Made by a program: the position numbers and the translations under genes
Notes under the pieces: generated by a model
What the model saw: only the letters and a program-made list of their open reading frames with translations
The model's database searches: none
Told to the model about the DNA's origin: nothing
Shown here: positions 1 through 5,809 of the stretch, piece after piece
Numbering within the stretch: the stretch's first letter is position 1
Layout of the letters: every line of letters starts with the position of its first letter
Assembly (NCBI GenBank): GCA_012510625.1
Contig: JAAZHP010000170.1
Location: forward strand, 1-7,069
From: Bacillota bacterium
GTDB lineage: Bacteria; Bacillota; Dethiobacteria; DTU022
Length of the DNA stretch: 7,069 nt
Direction: 5' to 3'

Positions 1-70
1 ATTCTTGAGAGGCCTCCTTCCTGGGTGTTGTTTCTCAAACCTATACCTTCTGGAACGAGGTCTCTCTTTT

Positions 71-91
71 CCTGCTTAAAGCAGGTTTTTT
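71..91 (+). terminator. Rho-independent terminator
   Basis: The stem CCTGC/GCAGG can extend to CCTGCTT/AAGCAGG around a minimal loop, and six T residues follow at once (86-91). The T run lies only on the + strand side; the other side reads GCAGGAAAAG on the opposite strand, so it is not a good bidirectional terminator. It either ends a + strand transcript entering from the left of the window or acts as an early terminator in the leader of the glycosyltransferase gene. The stem is short, so efficiency is uncertain. Confidence 0.7.
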
Positions 92-194
92 CGATCCTCT
101 CCCCCCGCTAACATTTTACTCATAGATCTCTTGCTAAAGGGAGCGAACAGGAACCTTCCCGGGAAACTTTCATAACTTATCATTGACGGATAAG

Positions 195-233
195 GTCCAT
201 CCAGGCCGCAAGCCCGGGGCGGTCTATGGGGAC
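195..233 (+). other. Potential RNA hairpin in the leader
   Basis: The inner stem pairs AGGCCGC (203-209) with GCGGTCT (219-225), seven pairs including one G-U, closing a 9-nt loop. An outer stem pairs GTCCAT (195-200) with ATGG (226-229) and AC (232-233), leaving a CC bulge (201-202) on the left and a GG bulge (230-231) on the right. It is not followed by a T run, so it is not a terminator. It could be a regulatory leader structure or a chance fold in GC-rich sequence. Confidence 0.35.
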
Positions 234-294
234 TGGAAAGAGGCCGCTTAACGCTCTGGTATGTCCCGGTTTTGATCGGAGGGTCTTGACTTAA
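226..294 (+). other. Possible 22-codon leader ORF
   Basis: An ATG at 226 opens a 22-codon frame that stops at TAA 292-294, just 3 nt before the ATG of the glycosyltransferase and in the same frame. Its start codon lies in the right arm of the 195-233 hairpin. A G-rich stretch lies 3 nt upstream but is not a good Shine-Dalgarno match. The peptide has no recognisable motif. It is listed because its stop would couple translation to the downstream gene, whose own ribosome-binding site is badly spaced. Chance is the main alternative. Confidence 0.15.
278..283 (+). promoter_or_regulatory. Ribosome binding site, unusually distant
   Basis: GGAGGG is the only Shine-Dalgarno-like sequence before the glycosyltransferase start. 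It ends 14 nt before ATG 298, longer than the usual 5-9 nt. The start cannot move upstream because TAA at 292-294 is in frame, and it cannot move far downstream without losing the first beta strand of the GT-A fold. Confidence 0.45.
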
Positions 295-297
295 TCC

Positions 298-1299
298 ATG
301 AAAATTTCAGTGGTCATGGCTGTTTTTAACGGTGAGGATTACCTGGAGGATACCGTGAAAAGCATTCTGGAGCAAAGCTACCGGGATTTTGAGTTTATTA
401 TCGTCAATGACGGATCTACCGACTCTACCGGTAAAATACTGGAGCAATTCAAAGATCGCCGTATTCGCTTAATTCAACTGGATCATAACAGCGGCCCCGC
501 CGCCGCTTTGAACCTTGCCGTGCAGAATGCGCGGGGCAGCTGGATTGCGGTGCAGGATACCGGTGATATGAGCTTACCGGAAAGGCTGGAAAGGCAGGAG
601 CGTTATCTTCGTATCTACCCCCATATTGCCGCCCTCTTTTCCTTGATCGAGTGCCTGCCCGGTAAGAAGAGCTTTTCGGAACTGGAGCTGCGCGCCGTGG
701 AGAAGCTGTACAATTCCGTATGCACGCGCGCCCAGATTTATGCCAACAGGTTCTATGCTCTACACCTGTGCCACGGTTCGGCCATATACTCAAAAAAACT
801 TTTCCAGCTTGCCGGCGGCTATGACCCGCAGTACCGCCTAGCTTATGATTATGACCTGTGGGTGCGCCTGTTGATGCTTCAAGCCATTGACAAAATTCCG
901 CTGACGTTGTATCGATGGCGGGCGGACCGCTGCACCCTGTACCGGCTTGATGATGCGGAAACCTGCCGCGAAGTGATCCTGGTTGCCTTGCGCTCCATCC
1001 GCCGGCTCTGTTTCGAGCACTTAAAGTCGCGCCCTCAGTTCATCCTTTTCGGACCGGAAAAAGGCTGCTGGCACTTCTCACAGCGCATTGCCCCCTATGT
1101 TGATATCCAGTTCTGCGCGTACCAGTTTACTGAAAGATCGTTAAACCTGGATGCGGCTCTCCGCCTGTACAATTTAGGCTTGATCAATGGGATTGTGGTT
1201 CTTGACGGCCCTTGCTGTGCCGATGTGCTTCGCTATTTCAACAACTCCGGCATGAGCATTAACCGCAACCTTTTTCACCTGTGGAATGTTCATCTCTGA
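298..1299 (+). CDS. Family 2 glycosyltransferase with C-terminal extension
   Basis: This 333-residue inverting GT-A glycosyltransferase probably transfers a sugar from a nucleotide donor during surface polysaccharide or glycoprotein glycan assembly in the cytoplasm; donor and acceptor are unknown. The GT2 domain fills residues 1 to about 210: first strand ISVVMAVFNG, nucleotide-binding VNDGSTDST (37-44), the metal-site region QDTGD (86-90), HGSAIYSK (159-166) and DYDLWVRLL (184-192), the usual acceptor/base region. The metal site usually reads DxDD; here the second aspartate is glycine (D87-T88-G89-D90), a variant that may still work because D90 is kept. Residues about 245-333 form a separate part beginning with a strand and Gly motif (FILFGPEKG) and ending in a VVLDG strand, resembling a small Rossmann-like domain. 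No signal peptide or membrane segment is seen. It lies 116 nt before the dehydrogenase gene and may share its transcript. Confidence 0.9.
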   Translation: MKISVVMAVFNGEDYLEDTVKSILEQSYRDFEFIIVNDGSTDSTGKILEQFKDRRIRLIQLDHNSGPAAALNLAVQNARGSWIAVQDTGDMSLPERLERQERYLRIYPHIAALFSLIECLPGKKSFSELELRAVEKLYNSVCTRAQIYANRFYALHLCHGSAIYSKKLFQLAGGYDPQYRLAYDYDLWVRLLMLQAIDKIPLTLYRWRADRCTLYRLDDAETCREVILVALRSIRRLCFEHLKSRPQFILFGPEKGCWHFSQRIAPYVDIQFCAYQFTERSLNLDAALRLYNLGLINGIVVLDGPCCADVLRYFNNSGMSINRNLFHLWNVHL

Positions 1300-1320
1300 A
1301 AGGGAATGAGACAAAACATT

Positions 1321-1330
1321 TACTGCAGTA
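1321..1330. repeat. 10-bp perfect palindrome TACTGCAGTA
   Basis: This perfect inverted repeat lies 21 nt after the first transferase gene, in the gap before the dehydrogenase. A second, longer palindrome lies 35 nt further on. It could be a binding site for a dimeric regulator, but a 10-bp palindrome alone can easily arise by chance. Confidence 0.3.
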
Positions 1331-1365
1331 TTGTAGTTCTTTCCGGTGCCGGTAACCCATGGCGG

Positions 1366-1379
1366 TAATACGCGTATTA
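1366..1379. promoter_or_regulatory. 14-bp palindrome, candidate operator before the dehydrogenase gene
   Basis: TAATACGCGTATTA is a perfect 14-bp palindrome ending 36 nt before ATG 1416. A -10-like TATTAT (1375-1380) overlaps its right half, which would suit repression at an internal promoter. No convincing -35 hexamer lies 16-18 nt upstream, so the promoter is not established. The site has no loop and no T run, so it is not a terminator. Confidence 0.35.
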
Positions 1380-1400
1380 TAGCTATTGATTAATACTATG

Positions 1401-1407
1401 AAGGTGG
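1401..1407 (+). promoter_or_regulatory. Ribosome binding site deciding the dehydrogenase start
   Basis: AAGGTGG, one mismatch from AAGGAGG, lies 8 nt before ATG 1416. This favours 1416 over the in-frame TTG at 1386 and ATG at 1398, which lack a comparable site. It also places the start right before the Rossmann strand, as usual in this family. Confidence 0.75.
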
Positions 1408-1415
1408 ATAGGATT

Positions 1416-2744
1416 ATGCCTGATCTTATTGTGGGGATAGTGGGAGGAGGCGGCCATGTCGGCCTGGTTCAGGCGGCCGGTCTTGCCTCTTTAGGATATT
1501 ACACCATTGCTTATGATCTGAATTCGGCCCGGATAAGGGAGCTGCAGAAAGGGATAATTCCTTTTTATGAACCGGGTCTTGCCGAACTGGTGCGTTCCGG
1601 GTTGAAATGCAAGCTGCTTGAGTTTACCGGCAAAATTGAGCGCTTAAGAAAGGTTGACCTGGCCTACATCTGTACCGGCACTCCCTCCCTGCCGGGCGGC
1701 AGGACAGAGCTGCTCCAGGTGGAAAATGCGGTTACCGCGGTGGCCAGGGCTGTGCAGAAACGGGCGATCATCGCGGTGAAGAGCACGGTGCCCGTGGGCA
1801 CGGCCCGCCGCTTAAGCCGGCTGCTGCAGCAGCAGCGCCTTTCGGAAAAGGCGGTGATTGTATCGAATCCCGAATTTTTGTCTGAGGGCTCGGCGGTTGA
1901 TGATTTCTGGCATCCTTCGCGCATCATTATCGGCTCGGCTGAACCGGAGGCGGCGGAGATCGTGGCCGGGGTCTACGCTCCGCCGCATGTCCCGGTGATT
2001 AAAACCGGCTGGGAGAATGCCGAGATGATCAAGTACGGGGCCAATGCTTTTCTGGCTTTGAAAGTTTCATTTATTAACCTGCTGGCATGTCTCTGTGAGA
2101 AGAGCGGCGGCGATATCAGGGTTGTCAGCAAGGGGCTAGGCCTGGATCCCCGTATTGGACCCTCTTTTCTGGAAGCGGGCGCCGGTTTCAGCGGCCCCTG
2201 CCTGGAGAAGGATCTGCGCTCGCTCATTGGCCAGTTCCAGGATGCCGGGGAGGAGGCGCCTCTCCTGGAAGCAGCCTTGTATATCAATCAAAGGCAGCGC
2301 TACCTGGTTGTCTCCAGGCTGAAAGAGAACCTGGGCGAGCTTAAAGGAAAAAAGATTGCGGTGCTGGGACTTTCCTTCAAGCCGGGCACAGATGATCTTC
2401 GAGAAACCCACACCCTGCCTGTAATTGAGCAGCTCGTTTTCGCGGGGGCTGAAGTCACCGTTCACGACCCGTTGCTCGGCATGATGAGCTGGCCGCGGCA
2501 GATGAGCGCTTTTTTGCCTGACCTGAGGTGGGCTTCGTCCCCCTACGAGGCCGCCGAAGGGAAAGATGCCCTGCTCATACTGACTGCCTGGCCTGAGTAC
2601 CGGGATCTCAACCCGGCGAAGCTGAAAAGCTGCCTGGCCAACCCGCTGGTTGTGGATGGGAGAAATCTTTTTGAACCCTCCGAGATGGCTGCGCTGGGCA
2701 TCGATTACCGGGGAGTAGGAATAGGAGCGGAGGTGGGAAGATGA
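1416..2744 (+). CDS. ugd: UDP-glucose 6-dehydrogenase family protein
   Basis: This 442-residue NAD-dependent four-electron dehydrogenase should oxidise UDP-glucose to UDP-glucuronate in the cytoplasm. The N-terminal Rossmann motif is GGGHVG (11-16) with acidic D34 after the second strand, then YEPGL (51-55), CTGTPS (86-91) and KSTVPVGT (122-129). Expected catalytic residues are present: T124, E153 and E157 in NPEFLSEG, K206 and N210 in the central helix, nucleophile C262 and D266. Their spacing (K to C 56, C to D 4) matches that of the Streptococcus pyogenes enzyme as I recall it. The C-terminal domain has FKPGTDDLRE (321-330), VHDP (349-352) and DGRNLFEP (414-421). The cysteine loop reads FSGPCLEKD rather than the common GGSCFPKD. 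FLEAGAGF and YEPGL favour UDP-glucose over UDP-ManNAc, but GDP-mannose dehydrogenase cannot be fully excluded. Its stop overlaps the next start by 4 nt. Confidence 0.9.
   Translation: MPDLIVGIVGGGGHVGLVQAAGLASLGYYTIAYDLNSARIRELQKGIIPFYEPGLAELVRSGLKCKLLEFTGKIERLRKVDLAYICTGTPSLPGGRTELLQVENAVTAVARAVQKRAIIAVKSTVPVGTARRLSRLLQQQRLSEKAVIVSNPEFLSEGSAVDDFWHPSRIIIGSAEPEAAEIVAGVYAPPHVPVIKTGWENAEMIKYGANAFLALKVSFINLLACLCEKSGGDIRVVSKGLGLDPRIGPSFLEAGAGFSGPCLEKDLRSLIGQFQDAGEEAPLLEAALYINQRQRYLVVSRLKENLGELKGKKIAVLGLSFKPGTDDLRETHTLPVIEQLVFAGAEVTVHDPLLGMMSWPRQMSAFLPDLRWASSPYEAAEGKDALLILTAWPEYRDLNPAKLKSCLANPLVVDGRNLFEPSEMAALGIDYRGVGIGAEVGR
2729..2735 (+). promoter_or_regulatory. Ribosome binding site of the SDR gene inside ugd
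   Basis: GGAGGTG lies 5 nt before ATG 2741, within the last codons of the dehydrogenase gene. With the ATGA overlap (2741-2744) it indicates translational coupling of the two genes. Confidence 0.75.
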
Positions 2745-3739
2745 AGTGCCTGGTTACGGGGGCAGCCGGTTTCATCGGGTTCCATCTCTGCAAGGCGCTG
2801 CTGAACCGGGGAGCAGAGGTCTGGGGGATTGATGACTTCAGTTCAGGGAAAGAGGAACGCTTTCATGAACTCAGTAAAGATCGCTCTTTTCACGGGCTCC
2901 CCGGCCCTCTTGATGCTGTGAGCGGCCTGGCTGAAATAATCAAGCAGGTAGCGTTAATCTATCATCTTGCCGCCGTGGTTGGGGTAAAACGCTATGTAGA
3001 AGATCCGGTCAGGGTAATCGAAACAAACGTCTGCCAGGGCGCAATGCTGCTGCGGCTGGCACAGCTTCACCGCCGCAAAATAGTATTTACCTCCACCTCG
3101 GAAGTTTACGGGAAGAGCAGCGTTCTTCCCTTTAACGAGAGTGCGGATCGCCTCTACGGATCATCCTTGACCAGCCGCTGGTGCTACGCCATCTCCAAGA
3201 GCGCCGCCGAGCATCTCTGCCTGGGCTACGCCGCGCGAGGGCTGCCGGTGGTCATCCTGCGCTATTTCAATGTCTACGGCCCCCATGGAGACAGCTCTGT
3301 TTACGGGGGGGTGGCCAACTGCTTCATCAAGCAGGCCCTCGAAGGAAAACCGCTGACAGTCCACGGCGACGGCCGGCAAACACGCTGCTTCACTTATATC
3401 GACGACATTGTAGCGGGGACGATTGCCGCAGGGGAGGCTCCGGCGGCTGTAGGACACATCATAAATCTCGGCACCGACAAGGAGATTTCCATTCTTGATC
3501 TCGCCCGCCTCATTATCCGCCTTTCCGGGAGCGAGGGGGGGCTAATCTTTCAACCCTATGAAGAATTTTACGGCTTCTCTTATGAAGATGTTCCCCGGCG
3601 GGTGCCGGATATTTCTGCGGCGAGGCGTCTCTTGAATTACCGGCCTGCCGTCCCCCTCGAAGAGGGCCTGCAGAGGACGCTGGACTGGCATCGCCGGAAG
3701 CGGGCGGAAGTGACAAACGAAAAGGGGAGGCAGAGCTAG
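2741..3739 (+). CDS. Extended-SDR nucleotide-sugar epimerase/decarboxylase
   Basis: This 332-residue extended short-chain dehydrogenase acts on a nucleotide sugar with bound NAD. GAAGFIG (7-13) is the GxxGxxG motif, D31/D32 the likely NAD ribose contact, HLAA (75-78) the usual strand, and Y149-x3-K153 the catalytic pair. STSEVYG (118-124) carries the Ser-Glu pair (S120, E121) typical of UDP-glucuronate decarboxylases such as ArnA and UXS, where most 4-epimerases have small residues and dTDP-glucose dehydratases have Asp-Glu. N177 in RYFNVYGP and R287 in DVPRRVPD align with further ArnA decarboxylase residues (recalled as N492 and R619). RWCYAISK (146-153) resembles the ArnA segment. The upstream dehydrogenase would supply UDP-glucuronate. 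Likely products are UDP-xylose or UDP-4-keto-pentose; a 4-epimerase of UDP-glucuronate or UDP-glucose is the main alternative, because RRVPDI also occurs in such epimerases. Confidence 0.88.
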   Translation: MKCLVTGAAGFIGFHLCKALLNRGAEVWGIDDFSSGKEERFHELSKDRSFHGLPGPLDAVSGLAEIIKQVALIYHLAAVVGVKRYVEDPVRVIETNVCQGAMLLRLAQLHRRKIVFTSTSEVYGKSSVLPFNESADRLYGSSLTSRWCYAISKSAAEHLCLGYAARGLPVVILRYFNVYGPHGDSSVYGGVANCFIKQALEGKPLTVHGDGRQTRCFTYIDDIVAGTIAAGEAPAAVGHIINLGTDKEISILDLARLIIRLSGSEGGLIFQPYEEFYGFSYEDVPRRVPDISAARRLLNYRPAVPLEEGLQRTLDWHRRKRAEVTNEKGRQS

Positions 3740-3742
3740 ACC

Positions 3743-4609
3743 ATGTCCGGCGCAGCAGATTTGATCAGCGTGATTATCCCTACCTGCAACCGCCGCCAGT
3801 CGCTTGTGCGGGTGCTGCATTCTCTAGACAGGCAGGAAAAGGAAGGGCGGCCCTTTGAGGTCATTGTCGCCGATGACGGCTCCACCGACGATACCATGGC
3901 GGCGCTGACGAAGAGCGCCCTTTCTTTCTCTTTTCCCTTTGATTGTCTTGCGCAGGAAAGGCGAGGTCCGGCAGCGGCGCGTAATGCCGCCTTGAGGAGG
4001 GCTGCGGGGCGGATTGTCCTCTTTTTAAATGACGATTGCCTTGCCGCCCCCGATCTATTGGCCCGGCACCGGGCCATGCACGGGCGCTTTGGAGACAGCG
4101 CCGTGCTGGGCCGTATCGCCTGGTCCCCGGAGATCGAGCTGCGGCCTGAAATTAGAGCCCTTATTGACCACTACTATTTTCCATATGAGCAGATCTCCGA
4201 CCACGAGAACGTCAATTTTGCTTTTTTTATCACCGGCAACCTCTCCCTGCCGCGCGCCTGGGTGCTCAAAGCCGGCGGCTTTGACGAGGACTTTCGCGAG
4301 GCCTCCTGCGAGGATATCGAGCTGGGCTACAGGCTCTACAGGGCGGGCCTGCCGATGCGCTACGATCCCGGGGCGCTGGCCTATCATTTGCACCGGCTGG
4401 ACTTTGACGATCTCTTCGACCGCCAGAGGAAATTTGCATACTGGCTGGCTATTTTTCTAAAAAAACATCCGCAGGCGAAAGCTTACTACGCCGGCCTGCC
4501 GGCAGAAAATGATTATTTTTTCGTGCCCAAGCACGAATGCCTGCACCTTCTGCTCAGATATGCCGCCCATCGCGGCTTCAGAGAAGCCCTTCGAAGTGGT
4601 GAATCTTAA
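3743..4609 (+). CDS. Family 2 glycosyltransferase
   Basis: This 288-residue GT-A fold transferase probably adds a sugar to a growing surface glycan. Visible elements are the first strand SVIIPTCNRR (9-18), nucleotide-binding ADDGSTDDT (43-51), RGPAAARNAAL (74-84), the metal site FLNDDC (94-99) where Asn replaces the first Asp of a typical DDD run, TGNLSLPR (164-171), GGFDEDF (178-184) and the EDIELGYRL acceptor motif (190-198, with E190/D191). A YHLH segment (214-217) follows, as in many GT2 proteins. No membrane segment or signal peptide is seen. It starts 3 nt after the SDR stop, with GGGGAGG (3724-3730) 12 nt upstream, so it is co-transcribed and may use the sugar made by the two preceding enzymes. 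It is the last gene of the block, and 9 nt separate it from the convergent kbl. Donor and acceptor cannot be read from the sequence. Confidence 0.9.
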   Translation: MSGAADLISVIIPTCNRRQSLVRVLHSLDRQEKEGRPFEVIVADDGSTDDTMAALTKSALSFSFPFDCLAQERRGPAAARNAALRRAAGRIVLFLNDDCLAAPDLLARHRAMHGRFGDSAVLGRIAWSPEIELRPEIRALIDHYYFPYEQISDHENVNFAFFITGNLSLPRAWVLKAGGFDEDFREASCEDIELGYRLYRAGLPMRYDPGALAYHLHRLDFDDLFDRQRKFAYWLAIFLKKHPQAKAYYAGLPAENDYFFVPKHECLHLLLRYAAHRGFREALRSGES

Positions 4610-4618
4610 GCCTGCAAC

Positions 4619-5794
4619 CTATACCTGCAGTTTCTCCTTTACCCTGGCAAAGGCCTCGAGAGCCTGCTCCAGGTCTTCCCGGGTATGTGCTGCCGTGACA
4701 ATGGTCCGGACCCGCGATTTATCTTCGGGGACCGTGGGGTAGCCGATACCGGTGCAGAAGACCCCTTCTTCGAGAAGGGCATCGCTAAAGGCCATGGCCC
4801 TGGCCCCGTCTCCGATGATCACCGGGGTGATTGGTGTTTCGCTCTGCCCGGTATTAAAGCCCAGCTGTTTCAGCCCCTTCTTGAAGTAGGCGGCATTTTC
4901 CCACAGCTTTTCCTGAAGATTTTCTTCCTGCATTACCTCCAGGGCGGCGATATTGGCGGCGGTTACTCCGGGCGGGTGCGAGGTGCTGAATAGAAATGGC
5001 CGGCCCCGGTGGATCAGGCAATTGATCAATTTCCTGCTGCCGGCGATATAGCCGCCCAGCACTCCTATGGCCTTGGAGAGGGTGCCCACCTGGATATCAA
5101 CCCGGCCGTGCAGGTTGAAATGGTCCACGCTTCCCCGCCCCCGCCGCCCCAGAACGCCGCTGGCGTGAGCGTCATCAACCATCACCGCGGCATTATATTT
5201 TTCGGCCAGTTCGGTTATCTCCGGCAGCCTGGCGATATCGCCGTCCATGCTGAAAACGCCGTCGGTGACAATAAGCCGGAGGCGGTAACCGGCGCATTCC
5301 TGCAAATGCTTTTCCAGGGCATCCATATCGCTGTGCGGGTAAATCCGCCGCGCGGCCTTGCTTAGCCTGATTCCGTCAATGATGCTGGCGTGGTTCAGTT
5401 CATCGCTGATGATCACATCTTCCGGTGAAAGCAAAGGTTCGATCACGCCCATGTTGCAGGTAAATCCCGATTGAAATACCAGCGCCGCTTCGGTCTGCTT
5501 GAACCGGGCCAGTTTCTCTTCGAGCTCCTGGTGGATCTGCAGGGTCCCCGCGATCGTCCGTACCGCGCCGGAGCCTACCCCAAGCTCCTTCGTTGCTCTC
5601 ACGGCGGCATCGATTATTTTTGGATGGGTGGCCAGGCCCAGGTAGTTGTTCGAAGCCAGGTTGATCACATCGCGACCGTTGATTGTTACATGGGGGCCCT
5701 GCGCGCTCTGTAAAACTGTCAGTTCGCGAAACAGCTTTTTATTTTTCAGCTCGTCAATCTTTTCGCCTAAAACCTGTTCCAGCAAATCATTCAT
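4619..5794 (-). CDS. kbl: Glycine C-acetyltransferase (2-amino-3-ketobutyrate CoA ligase)
   Basis: This 391-residue PLP enzyme of the alpha-oxoamine synthase family catalyses the second step of threonine breakdown: 2-amino-3-ketobutyrate plus CoA gives glycine and acetyl-CoA. Visible elements are ASNNYLGLATHP (47-58), GSGAVRTIAGT (74-84), the NHAS segment whose H135 should stack on PLP, DDAHASG (207-213) with cofactor contacts D207 and H210, and GTLSKAIGVLGGY (237-249) where K241 forms the Schiff base. The C-terminal SRVRTIVTAAHT (360-371) holds the carboxylate-binding arginine. Length is close to the roughly 398 residues of the E. coli enzyme. 8-Amino-7-oxononanoate synthase (BioF) is a close relative, but the upstream tdh 15 nt away settles the assignment. 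GAGGTG lies 5 nt before the ATG. The gene ends 9 nt from the convergent transferase, with no terminator visible between them. Confidence 0.93.
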   Translation of the reverse strand: MNDLLEQVLGEKIDELKNKKLFRELTVLQSAQGPHVTINGRDVINLASNNYLGLATHPKIIDAAVRATKELGVGSGAVRTIAGTLQIHQELEEKLARFKQTEAALVFQSGFTCNMGVIEPLLSPEDVIISDELNHASIIDGIRLSKAARRIYPHSDMDALEKHLQECAGYRLRLIVTDGVFSMDGDIARLPEITELAEKYNAAVMVDDAHASGVLGRRGRGSVDHFNLHGRVDIQVGTLSKAIGVLGGYIAGSRKLINCLIHRGRPFLFSTSHPPGVTAANIAALEVMQEENLQEKLWENAAYFKKGLKQLGFNTGQSETPITPVIIGDGARAMAFSDALLEEGVFCTGIGYPTVPEDKSRVRTIVTAAHTREDLEQALEAFARVKEKLQV

Positions 5795-5799
5795 GGCCT

Positions 5800-5805
5800 C
5801 ACCTC
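5800..5805 (-). promoter_or_regulatory. Ribosome binding site of kbl
   Basis: On the minus strand GAGGTG sits 5 nt before the kbl ATG, within the short gap after the tdh stop (TAA at 5812-5810). It supports the chosen kbl start and separate reinitiation on a shared tdh-kbl mRNA. Confidence 0.75.
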
Positions 5806-5809
5806 ATTT

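Larger units (their letters stand above)
92..297 (+). promoter_or_regulatory. Leader/upstream region of the first glycosyltransferase gene
   Basis: This 206-nt stretch between the terminator and the first gene has no convincing protein-coding content. It contains the 10-bp palindrome TTCCCGGGAA (156-165), a long potential hairpin (195-233) and a 22-codon open frame (226-294). A TATCAT hexamer at 178-183 resembles a -10 box, but I see no good -35 at the right distance, so no promoter is called. I do not recognise any known riboswitch class (glycine, SAM, cyclic-di-GMP and fluoride motifs were considered). The ops/JUMPstart element is not convincingly present. Confidence 0.4.

Noticed and set aside
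13..19. Perfect AAGGAGG on the minus strand near the left edge
   Set aside because: It could serve a minus-strand gene starting at or left of position 2, but no start codon is inside the window, so it cannot be supported.
1..111. Open frame 1 from the window edge to TAA 109-111, possible tail of an upstream gene
   Set aside because: It runs through the terminator hairpin and its T run, and the translation is low-complexity and matches nothing I recognise.
218..229. Possible ops/JUMPstart antitermination element (GGCGGTCTATGG)
   Set aside because: Only the GGCGGT half matches; the remainder departs from the consensus GGCGGTAGCGTG.
1386..1415. Earlier starts for the dehydrogenase (TTG 1386, ATG 1398)
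   Set aside because: Neither has a good ribosome-binding site, while AAGGTGG lies 8 nt before ATG 1416, next to the Rossmann strand.
4616..4626. 11-mer AACCTATACCT also found at 38-48
   Set aside because: Shared 11-mers are expected several times by chance in 7 kb, and no flanking similarity is seen.
4619..5794. BioF (8-amino-7-oxononanoate synthase) as identity for the PLP enzyme
   Set aside because: It is in the same family, but the adjacent tdh and high similarity to Kbl motifs favour glycine C-acetyltransferase.
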